The notes: a model not told the origin generated them from the letters alone. Shown: positions 36,561 to 49,278, numbered from the stretch's first letter. The stretch is 64,000 bases of DNA from Vespa crabro (GCF_910589235.1 NC_060956.1:20746473-20810472), one strand, 5' to 3'. A program made the numbers and translations.

Positions 36561-37118
36561 TCGTTGACTCATTAACAGAACGAAACACTTTCACCAGTCA
36601 AAGACTCAAGGACTTTGAGAGATATTACGTAAGCATAGCGCAAACATCGACCGTCTCACTTCTATTAATTGAGAAACTTTCAAAGACTTCCACTCGACTC
36701 CCTTTAAAATCAACGCTTTCCGACTCGGTAATTTTCAAGTCGATCTCTCGACCGTCCGATTTCTCTTGAGGGTTCATTCAATAATGTAACCCATTCATTT
36801 TCAATAGAAACTTTGTCTGTCTTCTTTGATAAAAACGAGAAAAAAAAAAAAAGAAAAAAAGAAAAAAAAAGAAAACAAGACAAGAAAAAGAAAAAAGAAT
36901 AGAATAGAAGAGAAAAAAGGGAACAACAACGAAAAAAAAAAAAACAGAAGAAAATTACAGGGGAAAAAAAAAAAGAACTACGCTCATTGGTTTTATTTCT
37001 TTTTGGATGTTCAATCGATGTCGATGTTTTCGTTGATACTAAAACCTCGATAATTATTACCAATATCACCCTTTTGTTTACACTTGGCGTTGACGTTAAG
37101 CGAAAAATCTTATCTGGG

Positions 37119-37594
37119 ATGAAATCATCGAAACGGACGCTTTTGTGCAACTTTTTTTCCTTGCCGCTTAGGATGTTCGGAAAAAAAAAAAAATGGCAAT
37201 ACGAGGGATTCTCGAGGGAACACCAAAGCGATAATAACGGAAGCGTATCGCGAGAGAGCGTACGTCACGCGTCCGTGCTTTTTTCCCCCCCATTCTCTTC
37301 CCCCCTCCTCTCCCTCTCCGATCCTAACTCCCCCCCTCTCCCTTACCATTCTTTCTCTACTTTTATTTTTCGTTCGTTCGACGTCATCGAGGCCCACGCA
37401 AACTATCGATCATGTGCCATGGCATACTTCACGCGATCACACCACCGAAAACTATCTCTACCATTAATCTACGGACCTTTACGGAAGCCATGCAACGTGT
37501 ACCGATCGAAGCTTATCGATTATTTTCTCACACCTTCTTCTTTTACACGTATTTACACTTGTGTAGGTAAACCTGCCTTGGTATTATATTTGTG

Positions 37595-37646
<52 letters not shown>

Positions 37647-37793
37647 TGTAGAAGTGTATATATGTATATATGGCCAAATTTCATGGGTGTTCGTTGGTAT
37701 CTTGTTAAAAGAAAAATACCATATACCAATGGTTCACCCCTTTTAACGCATTGCCACAGCAAAAATGAATTTTTTTCGATGGACACGGTCTGA
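37119..37793 (+). CDS. Long intronic open frame, function unknown, possibly chance
   Basis: From an ATG there are 224 codons to TGA, and the frame is open further upstream to about 36987 without an ATG. This is the longest frame in the window that is not one continuous repeat. It crosses a purine run, a proline/serine-rich stretch, and a (TA)n(TG)n microsatellite translated as alternating Y-I and V-C. Known domains are not visible. Stop-poor repeats lengthen the frame artificially, so I treat it as a doubtful gene. Confidence 0.1.
37595..37650. repeat. (TA)n(TG)n compound microsatellite
   Basis: TA units pass into TG units; lies inside the long open frame at 37119-37793. Confidence 0.96.
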
Positions 37794-39131
37794 TAATTTG
37801 CATTCCGTGTGATTCGCTTTCAACTGTAATAGTACGTTTTGATATTGGACGAATTCGTTCCTCGTTCCTCTCATTCGTTCGTTTCATTTCAATATTTACT
37901 CTTCGTCGGTTTAAAAAGCGACCAGCTCGATCGATCGTCATTTGCAAAACAAAACAAAGAGAAAAAAAGAAAGAAAAAAGAAGAAAAAAAAAAAAAAAAA
38001 AGGAAAAAAGAAATTTGCATCGGTAATCGAAACGAGCCCGATAAAAAATTTTCGAAGAAAATTCCTTCGTTACGTTCGATTAATGACAACACGATCAATA
38101 TATACAATAATCAACAAATTCACGTGGACAATGTAGCCGGTTAGTTTCTATCACGAACACAATTTCCGCATTCGTGACTTTAAATTACATCGCAAATTTT
38201 CCCTCGCCTCTTTTCATTTTTTCTTTTTATTTATTTTTTTTTTTTTTTTTCCTTTTATTTTTCACTTCTTTCAAAATGAAACGAAATAATAACGATATAA
38301 ATTATAAGTTCAACTCGGGAATCATGCGATCACGTCGGATATTATTATCTTAAATTTTCTTCACGATAATATTATTTCCTGATTAATCCGTCTAGATTAA
38401 TCCGAAAGACATTGTTTTTAAAAATGCAACATATGCAACATACGTTCTTATAATAAAAAGAAAAAAGCAAAATAAGGAAAGAAGAAAAGAAAGAAAGATC
38501 ATAGATCGTGGTTAATTTATTCTCTAATAAATCATTATTAATATTCTAAATTCGATTCTAAATTCAAGTAAATAACGACGATCCTTTTTGCGAAAACTTA
38601 TAGGAAATATTCTAGTAACATTTATAACTCTTACACTTAAAGGAGCCATAAAGAAAAGTGTATTAACGTGCTCGTAGGGAAGAGTTTCGAAACTAAATAT
38701 ATGTACGTACATGCTTTTTGGAGAGATGGTAGAATGCGGAGAAAGCACGTTCGTAGATACATAGGAAGTAAAAGGGAGCGGCACCTGAGGGTATAATCAT
38801 CCTTTTACGTTAGCCTGGCGTCATAGGGATGGTACGAAGGCAATCCAACCCCACAAAAAGACCGAACGTTGTATCGTAGCTTCGTTGAAAGAGGTGAAAC
38901 CAGCGACTTACACTGTCTAAAGATACGCTTCGATCATTAACTCTTGTACATGTAGTAACATCGATAGCTCGCAAGTTGATCATAAATTCACCTTCTTCGA
39001 GATTATATATACAATGTCGTAAGATAGTTTAAGGAAAGAAAAAAAAAAAAAAGAAAAAAAAAGTAAAAGCTTAGTAATATCTTTTTAAAATTTCTCTATA
39101 AACATTTCATATTAAAATGATTATCATTTTA

Positions 39132-39135
<4 letters not shown>

Positions 39136-39183
<48 letters not shown>
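39136..39183. repeat. (TA)n microsatellite
   Basis: About 24 units; a second (TA)n of about 20 units lies at 39489-39528. Confidence 0.97.
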
Positions 39184-39185
<2 letters not shown>

Positions 39186-39488
39186 CTGTATATCTATATT
39201 TATACACATGATTATATCCTTAAGTATAAAACATGCAAAAAAAATGATCGGACAAGTTTAAGATTTACTCAAATCCGGTCTTATAGAGTCAGGTCTATAT
39301 TAAAAAATATGAAAATTAAAAAATTTTAACATGATCTTTGCATGCCTCTTTGAATTTATCGCAAAGTCAAATAATTATCACTTTACCACGTCTCATTGAT
39401 CACGCCATACAACGTCCATTTAAAATAATTTTTTGAATTTTTAATACTTCAGAAAATTATCGTTCATATACATTTAATCCGTACATAC

Positions 39489-39529
<41 letters not shown>

Positions 39530-40098
39530 CTTTTATTTTTTTTTTGTTTTCTTTTAATGAAACGAGAAAAAAAGAAGGGAAGGTTTATCTCGCAGGTATT
39601 TTTTGTTTGACTTTTTAACGAGGCACGTTATTTTCACATGCACTGCACAGCTAGCTCGAGGCCTCGTTACGACGTTTGTAATGAACGTCGCAACTCGTGT
39701 AACCTTTCTCTTACGAAATTGATGCGAATGTATAGCTACAATAATAATTCCATCGTGGAACACTCGAAACAACGTATTATATACATATCTACGAATATAT
39801 ATATAAAAATATACGTAAAAAAAAAAAAATATATATATATATATACATACATACAATCTACACGTTCGCAAATATATTCGAAGACAATTCGAGAAAGAAT
39901 TTTTGACGATGGAATTTTTATTTGGTTGGTCAGGTTGACCTAAAAAAAAAACAAAATTTTTTTTTCGTCGTAAAAACCAACGATAAATAAAAAACAAACA
40001 AATTAAATCAAGGGAAGGTGGAATTCGATAAGAACATGAGAACGAACATCGGTGAAGGGAAAAAATGAGAAAAGAATGATAGATAGAAAGACAGATAG

Positions 40099-40104
<6 letters not shown>

Positions 40105-40142
<38 letters not shown>
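40105..40142. repeat. (GA)n microsatellite
   Basis: About 19 units. Confidence 0.96.
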
Positions 40143-40147
<5 letters not shown>

Positions 40148-40723
40148 AGGTCCACATTCGCGTTAAGAAAATGACAAGCGGGAATCGTGGGAAAGTTCAT
40201 AAAGAGCCAAGTTAAAAGGATATTCAGGCGTGCATGAGTGCGCGCACGCCTATTCAAAAGAGAGATTATAAAAGAGCGATGATTACAACGACGACTACGA
40301 CGACTACAACGACAGTGATAACGTTAACGTCTAGGATCTCTTTCTCTTTCTCTTTTTCTTTCTCTTTTTGTTACGTAGGAAGGCCGACGAAAAGTAAAAT
40401 CCTTTTTTATTTCTTTCTTCTTCTCTTTTTTTCTTTTCTTTTTTTTTCTTTTTTTTTCTTTTTTTTTCTATTGCAAACACAAAATTTTAACGGAAACAAG
40501 GCGCGAACGTGGCGTTCCAGATTTCGTTTCAGCAGTTCCTCGTAGAACAAGTTAGGATGGGATTGGGTGAAATGGGGTGGGTTGGGTTGGGGGATGAAAA
40601 CGTGCCACTTCTTTTGATCTCGTGTGCCGTTTCTCTTACAATACGTGCCACGATGTGCACCCGGTTGTCTTCTTCACCGACATTCTCCACTTTGTCCTTC
40701 TCCTTCTTCTTCTCCTTCTCTTT

Positions 40724-40775
40724 CTCCTCCTCCTCCTCCTCCTCCTCCTCCTACTCTTCCTCCTCCTCTTCCTCC
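40724..40775. repeat. (TCC)n array
   Basis: Triplet repeat with a few TCT units; a second TCC array lies at about 43917-43950. Confidence 0.93.
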
Positions 40776-41447
40776 CTCACGTCATTAACAATATCGTCCG
40801 CTCGTGCGATCCGAAATTACACGCTGCAATCCGTGAGACGGAACGAAACGAACGCCGAGAGTCGTGCGAATATGAGAGGAAAAAAAAAAAGAAAAAGAAA
40901 TAGAAAAAAAGAAAGGAAAAAGAAAAAAGAAAAGGAAAAAAGAAGAGTAAAAAAGAGAAACAGATACGTGTAACGAGTTTGTATTTGTACGCCAAAACTA
41001 GACACACTTTTCTCTACACTGACGAGCCTTAGAAAATCCATGATACTTTCGTGCCCTTAAGGGCCTCTCTGTCTTCCTTCCTCTCTCTCTCTCTCTCTCT
41101 TTTTTATTTTTTTATTTTATTTCTTTTTTCTCCTCCTTCCCTCCCCCACGAAGTTACATTAATACCCTTCAACAACGTTCCATCTTATACCCGCACGAGA
41201 TCGAATTTTAGCAAATTGCGAAATAATTTCAGATAATTTATACAAAAAGTTTGAACTCCTATAGAAAGAGTTAAAATTTAAAACCTTAATATTTCCATCG
41301 ATTTATCGCCCTTTGTTATATTCCTTTTTAAAAGGAAAACGATTGTTTTCCTTTTTCTTTTTTCTTATTTTTTTTTTTTTCTCTTACAATTCATTGCGCG
41401 TAAACTTTACAGTAGAAGGGTTATAAAATTGACGAGAACAATGTACG

Positions 41448-41448
<1 letters not shown>

Positions 41449-41478
<30 letters not shown>

Positions 41479-41519
41479 AAAAAAAATGATATCAATGAAA
41501 AAACAAACAAACAAACAAA

Positions 41520-41558
<39 letters not shown>

Positions 41559-41560
41559 AA
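41449..41560. repeat. Poly(A), (CAAA)n and (TAAA)n
   Basis: About 27 As, then after a short gap CAAA units followed by about 11 TAAA units. Confidence 0.94.
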
Positions 41561-41609
41561 GAAAAAGGAGAAAAGAAAAGAAAATGTATTATAAAAGTTG
41601 TACTTAATA

Positions 41610-41890
41610 CAACTGGCTGACTTTAGTGTCCCTAGGAAAAAGGGCGTGGTTTTTGACGTCAGAGCGAGACGCTGAGGGCTGGTAACCGAGAATTTCTCGA
41701 GTCCGCTACTATTCCAGGTGAACAACAATGTGAAACTATAGTTCGAGTTCGGCGAACTAGCATTGTCACAGCTTGCCACCCGCATTTCAACGTGAAACCG
41801 GGTGCATGGATTTTGCGGCTTTCGCGAAAATTCAAGCGACCATGTTCTTTGGCTCATGAACCTGTCGCTCATCTAGGTCGACATGGATCC
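41610..41890. promoter_or_regulatory. Candidate regulatory island with a perfect CRE
   Basis: TGACGTCA at 41654-41661 is the full palindromic cAMP-response element, and GGGCGTGG at 41642-41649 is a KLF/Sp-type box just upstream. The island is non-repetitive. A - strand frame of 126 codons (41492-41872) spans it but runs into a TAAA repeat and has no recognisable domain. Confidence 0.3.
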
Positions 41891-42128
41891 CAAGTCGATT
41901 ATTCGCAGATGTTGTAAAACTATTTGTCAAGATATTATAAGACTATTGATTCTCTATAAATTCACGAACTCATCTTATAACAATATAATACTTTTATGTA
42001 ATTATATTTTGACGAAAAGTTTATATCGATGTTAACAATAAATATGATCGGTATACGAGATATTAATTTCAGAAAAACTATTTATATAATTAACAGAGAA
42101 AACCAAGGAAAAATGTGAAAAGATAAAA

Positions 42129-42164
<36 letters not shown>

Positions 42165-42320
42165 GGGTGTGTTCTCGCGACAGCATATTTCGAATTTCGA
42201 CGGCATCAGTGAGAACATTAGCTTATGTCAGCAATATCGATGTTGAGTCGATATCGTGAGTCGATCGTAAAAAGATCGTCAGCCGGTCTTATTGAATCTA
42301 AGCCTCCTTGTCCGATACGT

Positions 42321-42323
<3 letters not shown>

Positions 42324-42383
<60 letters not shown>

Positions 42384-42412
42384 TATATATATTCTATATA
42401 TATATATATATA
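42324..42412. repeat. (TA)n microsatellite, interrupted
   Basis: About 30 TA units, then two TATATTC interruptions. Confidence 0.96.
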
Positions 42413-42735
42413 TTCTAGAAAATAATCCAAGTCTAGAAAATAATCCAAAATGAATTGGTAGCAGTCGTTCGAAGGTAGAAAAGGTTAAAGAGAGGGTCAC
42501 GCGCATTAGTCCTTCTCGAATTTCATTTCGACGGGTAACACCTTGCCTTTTTAACGCCCTATACGAACTAAAGCGAAACGTTTATCGTAATAAAACGTAA
42601 AAATCTGTAATGGAAAGAAAATCGCACGGATGGCGTTAGACGATTTTAACTTTCGAACTCGAGCTAACTCGATACGAACTTTTTTCTATTTCTTTTTCTT
42701 TTTTTGTATTCGAGAGAAAAAGAAAAAATAAAAAA

Positions 42736-42766
<31 letters not shown>

Positions 42767-43189
42767 CTAGGAGTTTTATTCGTTCGTTGGCAAACACACA
42801 AGATGCAAATAAATGTTTGCTCTCTTCTCTCCTCTTTTCTTCTCGTTCGATTCAACGACAAACTAAAGTCGATCTACGAAACCGTTCTTTCTTGTCTCCT
42901 TCGACCGAATGCTTTCGCTTTTCTTGACACACTTGGAAAATAACGGAAAGCGTTGAAACGATCGTTCATTCTTTTCTTCGAACGTATCCTCGTATCTCTT
43001 GACTTTTCAAATCGCGAAAGAGATTCCTCGATAAAAAAGAAATTACTGAGCATCGCAAAAATCTTCCGAGAAGAGGAGACGGTAAGACTTCTCTGTTAAA
43101 AGGTTCAAGCGTAATATGGACGTCGTTCTTATCCAACACGTCGCAGCACATTTTCACAAAACTGTACGTCGTATTCTCTCTCCCTCCCT

Positions 43190-43228
<39 letters not shown>

Positions 43229-44563
43229 CCCTCTCTCTATCGCTTGTTCGTTTTCTCTATGTTTCTCTTTCCCTACCCTTTCCACGTTCCATCTTCTCTC
43301 GTTCTCGCCTGACTTTCAATGTCTTTTTTCTCTCCATGCCGGAATGTAAACCTTTTGTCCGTGTCGTAGCGAGTATATATCGTCGTTCTTTTCGAAAGCT
43401 CGAGAAAAGCTTCTCTTTTAGAACACGTTGGACTTTTATTGTAACGGATCTTCGCCTAACGTTCAAATCGATGCAACTAAGAAATGAAATAATACATTTA
43501 CGTATTAAAATAAATTGATATCATTGAATAATTGTAATTTAAAATATTGTACATACGTTTCAAAAAGGAGAATGCTTTTTTCTTTTCGTATCTTTTTCCT
43601 TTTTTTTTTTTTTTTTTTTTTTTTTCTAAAGAAATTTTAATAAACGAATAATTTCATTCCGACGTGATTAATTAATGACAATTAACTTGAGTATCATTTA
43701 ATAACATACTCGTTACTCGTTTGTTCTCCATTTAATATTTTAATATTTCACTTTCTCAAAGGAAGAATTTAAATACGTGTCTGGGAACGATAGAGAGTAT
43801 ACTTTTTTCTTACCGAAGACCGAGCTTTGAAAACCAGCCTGGAGTTTTCTACGTACCTTTCTTTACATCTCCTTCCCCTTTCTCTTTTTCTTCTTTCCTA
43901 CTTTTCTTCTTTTCTCTTCCTCCTCCTCCTCCTCCTCCTCCTCCTCCTTCTCCTTCTCGTTCTCTTCTATCGTGCTAGCACGCCGCGCGAAATCTATTCA
44001 ATTTACTTTTTTCTAGCCAGGGGATCTACTACGACGAAAGGAGATGTCTCTGTGAGAGAAAAAGCGAGCAAGAGCGTCGCGCAAGGACGACGAGCGAATA
44101 GCTAAGATCGTCCGTTAAAGTACACACGACTGTTTCCCAACTACGACAGTGCTTAAAGCTTCGAGGGTCTTTCAAACTTCACAATTTCGTTCTCTTAGCG
44201 TCAAAGATTTCCTTCTGTGATTTTCCTAAAACTCTATTCTTTTTCTCCTTTATCGTTTCTTTTTCTTTTTTATTATTTTCTTTTTTCTTTTTTCTTTTTT
44301 CTTTTTTCTTTTTTTTTTTTTTTTGCAATCCCTCGTCTCTCCTGCCAACGACTTTAACGATCCCAATCTCGATCTTTCATACTTGAAGATTCGAGAGGAA
44401 CGTTTAATTAAAGCAAGGAATCTCTTCGTTCTGTTTAAAGACAAATAAAAAAAAAAGTAATAATAATAATAAAAAAAAAAAGAGAGAGAGAAAAAATAAA
44501 ATAAATGCGAAAATTTCCTTTTTCCTTCTTTTCGAGTCGAATTGGAATAGAAACTTTTCTCTC

Positions 44564-44594
<31 letters not shown>

Positions 44595-44625
44595 AAATAT
44601 AATTGCTTTAATCGAGTCATTTCAT

Positions 44626-44657
<32 letters not shown>

Positions 44658-44945
44658 TTTTATTTTTGCTTTTTATATAAAAGGCAAAAAAAGGAAGAGG
44701 GAAAATGGAAGAAAAATATAATTACTTTAAAATAATCCCGTACGATCTCTTTGTTAGAATGTTACGATAAATTGAACGAACAAAAGTGAATGAGTGGAGG
44801 GAAGAGTATGGCGAGATTAACAGAATTTTGATATTGTCGGATATAATTGTAGTAAATAATAGAGCATTAACGAAAAGATACGAGAGGATCGGACGAGAAT
44901 GTTTTTTTCTAGGAATTTTTAAGGGAAAGAATATTCGTAAAAGGT

Positions 44946-44957
<12 letters not shown>

Positions 44958-44982
<25 letters not shown>

Positions 44983-44983
44983 T
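44958..44983. repeat. Poly(T)
   Basis: About 26 Ts; a similar run lies at about 43600-43626. Confidence 0.95.
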
Positions 44984-45243
44984 ACCATTCTCTCATGGAA
45001 TCCATTGGCATTGGATGTATGGGAAGACTGGTTGGTCAGCCAGTAAAAGATTCGTAGGTGAAGCGTGTATTTTCGGAAACGAATACGGGTGCTCGTATAA
45101 ATTTCAAACGCGAATTGTTATTACTATCGATACTAGACGTTTCGTCGAAGAGTGCTTACCCGCATATCGTCTCCCATAAATGTCCAACTATGTTTCCGTC
45201 GCTACCTCATCGAGAAGAGATGTGAGAAAATCGAAATGCCTTT

Positions 45244-45248
<5 letters not shown>

Positions 45249-45283
<35 letters not shown>

Positions 45284-45301
45284 GTCTCTGTCTCTCTGTC
45301 T
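45249..45301. repeat. (TC)n with TGTC units
   Basis: TC units followed by TGTCTC units. Confidence 0.94.
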
Positions 45302-47033
45302 CTTTCTCTACCGATCTGTCTATTTCTATCTCTCTCTTTTTTTCTCTTTGTAGTTCACCAAGCTTTCCTTTTTTCTTTTTCTCCGTGGAAAAAGAAAAGA
45401 ATGATGATGAGTTTGGTTGTTGGTAGATCGAAGGAATTCCTAAATGAAAATGTCTTCTACTCATACTTCGTTTGCGATGGAAATATATGGAAAACGATGA
45501 GAAAAGAAAGAAAGAAAGAAAGAAAAAAAGGGAGGACAGAGAAGAGGAAGGAAGCCGAATCGAAAGCTTTCCGAGATTGGCCGTTGGAAAGCTCGCCCGG
45601 GTAACATAGAGCTATGGCTGAATGTTCGAGTACTAATCCTAGTGTAATAATGGCTTACGCGCTCGCAAGCTCGTTTCTAGTAGCGAGGACGTGGTCAGTC
45701 TCTACTTGACTCCGCGGTATTACCAACCACTTCTACCCTCATCGGACGTGACCTCCAACCCATTATACGATCCTTTTTATTCCGTTATATGACCCATGAA
45801 GCTTTTCGGCTTTCTCCTCCGCGAATCGAGATGTAAAAAAAAAAAAGAAAAAAAAAAAGAAAGATAGAAAGAAAGAAAGAAAGAAAGAAAAAATTCATAT
45901 TCATAACTCTCCATACGAGGAGAAAGCTGACGATTGACGTTTGAACGATACGATCGATATAAATAATTTCTTTTCCTTAATAATCGACTGGATTGGATAT
46001 TGACGGAATGACGGAAAAGCGAATGTTCCTCTTTTTCTTCTGTTTTTTTCTTTTTTTTTTTTTTGTTTTTGTTTTTTTTTTTCTTTTCTTGATCGAAGAA
46101 AAATAAAAAGCAAGTTTTCCTCGAGAATAATAAAAATTAATACCGGTCGTCTGATTTGTCGTAAAGTTTTATGCACACATATATTGGTTATGCATATATA
46201 TCGAGGCATCTAGAGTTATCGCGCGGGTTTATCCTTCGCATAGAATTTAAGGATAAAGATTGATGTATAGGAACTATCCGTATAGGATCCATGTAAACAT
46301 AACCGCTGATATATATCGAACATCCATATATACATTTTTTAAAGGATATTCTTGGAAGTGCGAACGTAAAAAAGAAGAGAAAGAAGAATAAGAAAATAAG
46401 AAGAAAATACACACGTCGTTGCACCGAGAAAGAGAGAGAGGGAGAGAGAGAGATAGAGATATCCTTAAAGATTCTCGTAAATCCTGGTTACCACCCTCGT
46501 TGCTTATATTCGGCTGACATTATATTTCCATAACAAAAGTTAATCCGTAACTTGATCGATTTAAATGAAAATTCACGATCCTGAAAGGAAAATGATTGAG
46601 AGGTAGATTTAAAAGCGTACGATCGATCTATACTTTTACTTTACAAGAATATCGTTTTCTTAACCCACGGAAGTATCGCGAAAGAGGAATGCGCGATTTA
46701 TTCGTGCGAATGAATTCGAACGGGATGAAACGGGTTGCGGGGTAAAACGCCGACGTAAGCGGCGAATAAAGAAGTGGAAGGAGACAGAAAGGAGATATAT
46801 AGGGGGAGCGGTGAGTGGGGAGTGGCTGGGAAGAAGAGAGAGAGAGAGAGAGAGAGAAGAGAAAAACGAGAAAAAAGGAAAAGAAAAAGAAGGAAAAGAA
46901 GAAAGAAGAAGGGTCGCAAGAGTGGCATCGAACGCTACTTTCGAAATAGATACGAAGCGTTCTCCCTTTCCAGTCGACTCTAGTACGCCAAAGGAAGATC
47001 GTGGAAAAGTCACGCGCGCCGTTTGTCCTCTTC

Positions 47034-47034
<1 letters not shown>

Positions 47035-47072
<38 letters not shown>

Positions 47073-47106
47073 TTTTCTCTCTCTCTCTTTCTCTCTCTTT
47101 TTCTCT
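47035..47106. repeat. (TC)n, interrupted, upstream of the EGF exon
   Basis: Pyrimidine tract of TC with TTT changes, about 320-390 bp before the EGF exon. Confidence 0.92.
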
Positions 47107-47274
47107 TACTGTCTAGCAAAACCACTACAAATAACAACTTTAGGCTTTGCTACTTTGCCAGCACGAAACCGAATGCTACTACGGTATTAGCGTCATTCGG
47201 CTTTGCCTCTATTTTCCAAACAATTTCCAAACAAATTCACATGTTACTCTAAAGTAACCATTTCGTTTCAATTT

Positions 47275-47285
47275 GCATATATATA

Positions 47286-47327
<42 letters not shown>
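47275..47327. repeat. (TA)n microsatellite
   Basis: TA units with one TTTTA interruption, about 100 bp before the EGF exon. Confidence 0.95.
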
Positions 47328-47330
<3 letters not shown>

Positions 47331-47404
47331 TGTGTGTATGTGTGTCTATACGTAAACGTATAAACGTACGTAGATACGAGAGCTAATCAACATTGATATG
47401 GTTT

Positions 47405-47424
47405 TTCTATTTCTTTTTTTACAG
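47405..47424 (+). other. Splice acceptor of the EGF exon
   Basis: A pyrimidine tract (TTCTATTTCTTTTTTT) runs directly into ACAG. This is a textbook 3' splice site and sets the exon start at 47425. Confidence 0.85.
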
Positions 47425-47533
47425 CGACAGCGGCATGGCTGAGGCAGGAGCAGCCCTGTCCAATAGCAGGAGACTTTTGCATGAACGGTGGTACCTGCCT
47501 ATTTTTTGAGACTGTCGGTGAACCAGCATGCAG
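47425..47533 (+). CDS. vn: vein exon: first four cysteines of the EGF-like domain
   Basis: This 109-nt exon starts with two bases that complete a threonine codon left by the Ig exon, so the two join in frame. It reads A-W-L-R-Q-E-Q-P-C, then C-P-I-A-G-D-F-C, the typical C-M-N-G-G-T-C turn, and L-F-F-E-T-V-G-E-P-A-C, then stops two bases into the next codon (AG, phase 2). That gives cysteines 1-4 of an EGF module, with the exon ending one residue before cysteine 5. EGF-receptor ligand genes characteristically interrupt the module between cysteines 4 and 5, as neuregulin genes do. With the upstream Ig exon this supports vein, a secreted ligand that activates the EGF receptor in development. The spacing between cysteines 1 and 2 is six residues, where seven is usual. 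The exon with cysteines 5 and 6 was not found downstream in the window. Confidence 0.87.
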
Positions 47534-47539
47534 GTGAAT
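47534..47539 (+). other. Splice donor of the EGF exon
   Basis: GTGAAT follows TGCAG. It is an acceptable but weaker donor than GTAAGT. Cutting here leaves AG of a split codon (phase 2), which would become Arg or Ser just before cysteine 5. Confidence 0.75.
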
Positions 47540-47633
47540 ACATGCACCATTTTTATTTTCTTTTAATTTTATTCTTTACTAAGTCGAAAACTTCTTTTTT
47601 TTTTTTTCGTTTCATTCTGTCTGTTTGCTAATT

Positions 47634-47638
<5 letters not shown>

Positions 47639-47674
<36 letters not shown>

Positions 47675-47800
47675 TTCAATTTTTTCTGAATGAATTATTG
47701 ATCGATAGAAAAGTTATCTCTATTAAATTTGCTAGTGATTGCACTTGTTTAGAATATCTACTCTCTCTCTCTCTCTCCCTCTCTCTCTCTCTCTCTGTCT
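47639..47800. repeat. Two (TC)n blocks
   Basis: TC tracts at about 47639-47667 and 47760-47800 with AT-rich sequence between. Confidence 0.92.
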
Positions 47801-48260
47801 CTCTCTGTCTTTCTCTTTGACGATATTACGAACGAATTCATTTCTTCCATCTCTACCAGAAACAATTCGATTATCGGAAAGATAGTGGAATTCGAGAGTT
47901 CTCGCTATATACAAAGCTCGATGGTAACGCGAACGAGAAACGTGGAATAAAAGTATATAGTTCCTTCTCCGGTCATTTTATTTTCTGTAGAACAGAAGAG
48001 AATCGATTTTAAATATAGATCGACGGGGTATCGACTCGTTAAACGTTATCTTCCGGTAGATATATTTTCTTTTTCTTCTCTATTTTAAAATGATTTCCTT
48101 TCATGCTCGACTTCTTCTTACCAAGACATTGTCTTTTCTTTCTGAACTCGAATAAATACTCGATGACGTATCAGATTTATCGATGGAACGTATCGATATA
48201 TCGATAAATTATTATAAAAAAAAAAAAAATGATGTACGATATTTGCGTTACGGTAGCGAC

Positions 48261-48274
48261 AATATTATTATCAC

Positions 48275-48307
<33 letters not shown>

Positions 48308-48330
48308 CATTATTATTTATTATTATTATT
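48261..48330. repeat. (TTA)n microsatellite
   Basis: ATT triplets with a few TCA and TTTA changes. Confidence 0.95.
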
Positions 48331-48477
48331 AAATGTAATTATTTAATTAAAGGTGTAAGAGCAACTGTGTGTGTATGTGTGAGTGCGTATGTATCTATTC
48401 GTTGTTGAATTCATTCTCACGTGTTCTGTGAGAAACTGGCGCAAATACTTACATTAAATCCGTCGACGCTTCGCATC

Positions 48478-48577
<100 letters not shown>

Positions 48578-49237
48578 TTGGCGAAAACAAAAGACTCTCT
48601 GAAAGCAGCCACGTGAAAGCACTTAAAGCTTAAGTACGTATCACGTGAAGCAAAAAAAAAAAAAAAAAAGAAAAACAATACAGGCGTTTAGTACAATCAA
48701 CATATGCATAGAACTAACATTTAATACGTATACGAAAGCTCGTAATATCATAGAATATCAATTGATCAAAGAGTGAAAGTAAAATCATGTGAGATATTAA
48801 TATTGTTCGATTTAATCGAAAAAATAGACGTAAACGAGAATATTCGAACGGATCAAATATAAAGATATATTCGAAAAAATATATCGAAGATAAATTAAGA
48901 TCTGAAATACTTGCGATCTTTACAAAAACGGTGAAATAATACGGGTTGTGTATGCACTTCTCGTCGGTGCATTTTGACGTCGGTGGGTGCACTCGTTAAA
49001 CAAATTTGGTGGACCAGTCGGCGCCGGTTATCCGTGAGATAAAAGCTACTCCCGAGAGGATCGTAGCTTTGAAGGTGAAAGAGATGGAGATAGAGAGAAA
49101 GAGAACGTATGTAGAGAAAAGTGAGAAAAAAAAAAGAGAGAAAAAGAGACAGAGAGATAAATAGAAAGAGAGAGATAAAGATAGAGAGAGAAAGAGTTGC
49201 GTGTTTCAGAGACAAAAAAGAGATAGATAGATAGACA

Positions 49238-49278
<41 letters not shown>

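Larger units (their letters stand above)
26783..47404 (+). other. vn: vein intron between the Ig and EGF exons (20.6 kb with its splice sites)
   Basis: The sequence between the phase-1 donor at 26777 and the phase-1 acceptor at 47424 has no convincing further coding exon. Spacer exons, which occur in neuregulin genes between Ig and EGF, would need to be symmetric (phase 1-1); none was recognised, but short ones could be missed. The intron holds several GC-richer islands, many microsatellites and a few open frames listed separately. Stretches such as 29460-30300, 31860-32440, 34740-35580, 38150-39000, 43440-43900 and 45600-46600 are plain AT-rich sequence with nothing I can identify. Confidence 0.7.

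Noticed and set aside
41492..41872. 126-codon - strand frame
   Set aside because: The last third is a TAAA repeat, and the rest has no domain or splice sites; better explained as a regulatory island.
46628..47137. 169-codon - strand open frame
   Set aside because: Mostly Arg/Glu and Ser/Leu repeats from TC and GA tracts.
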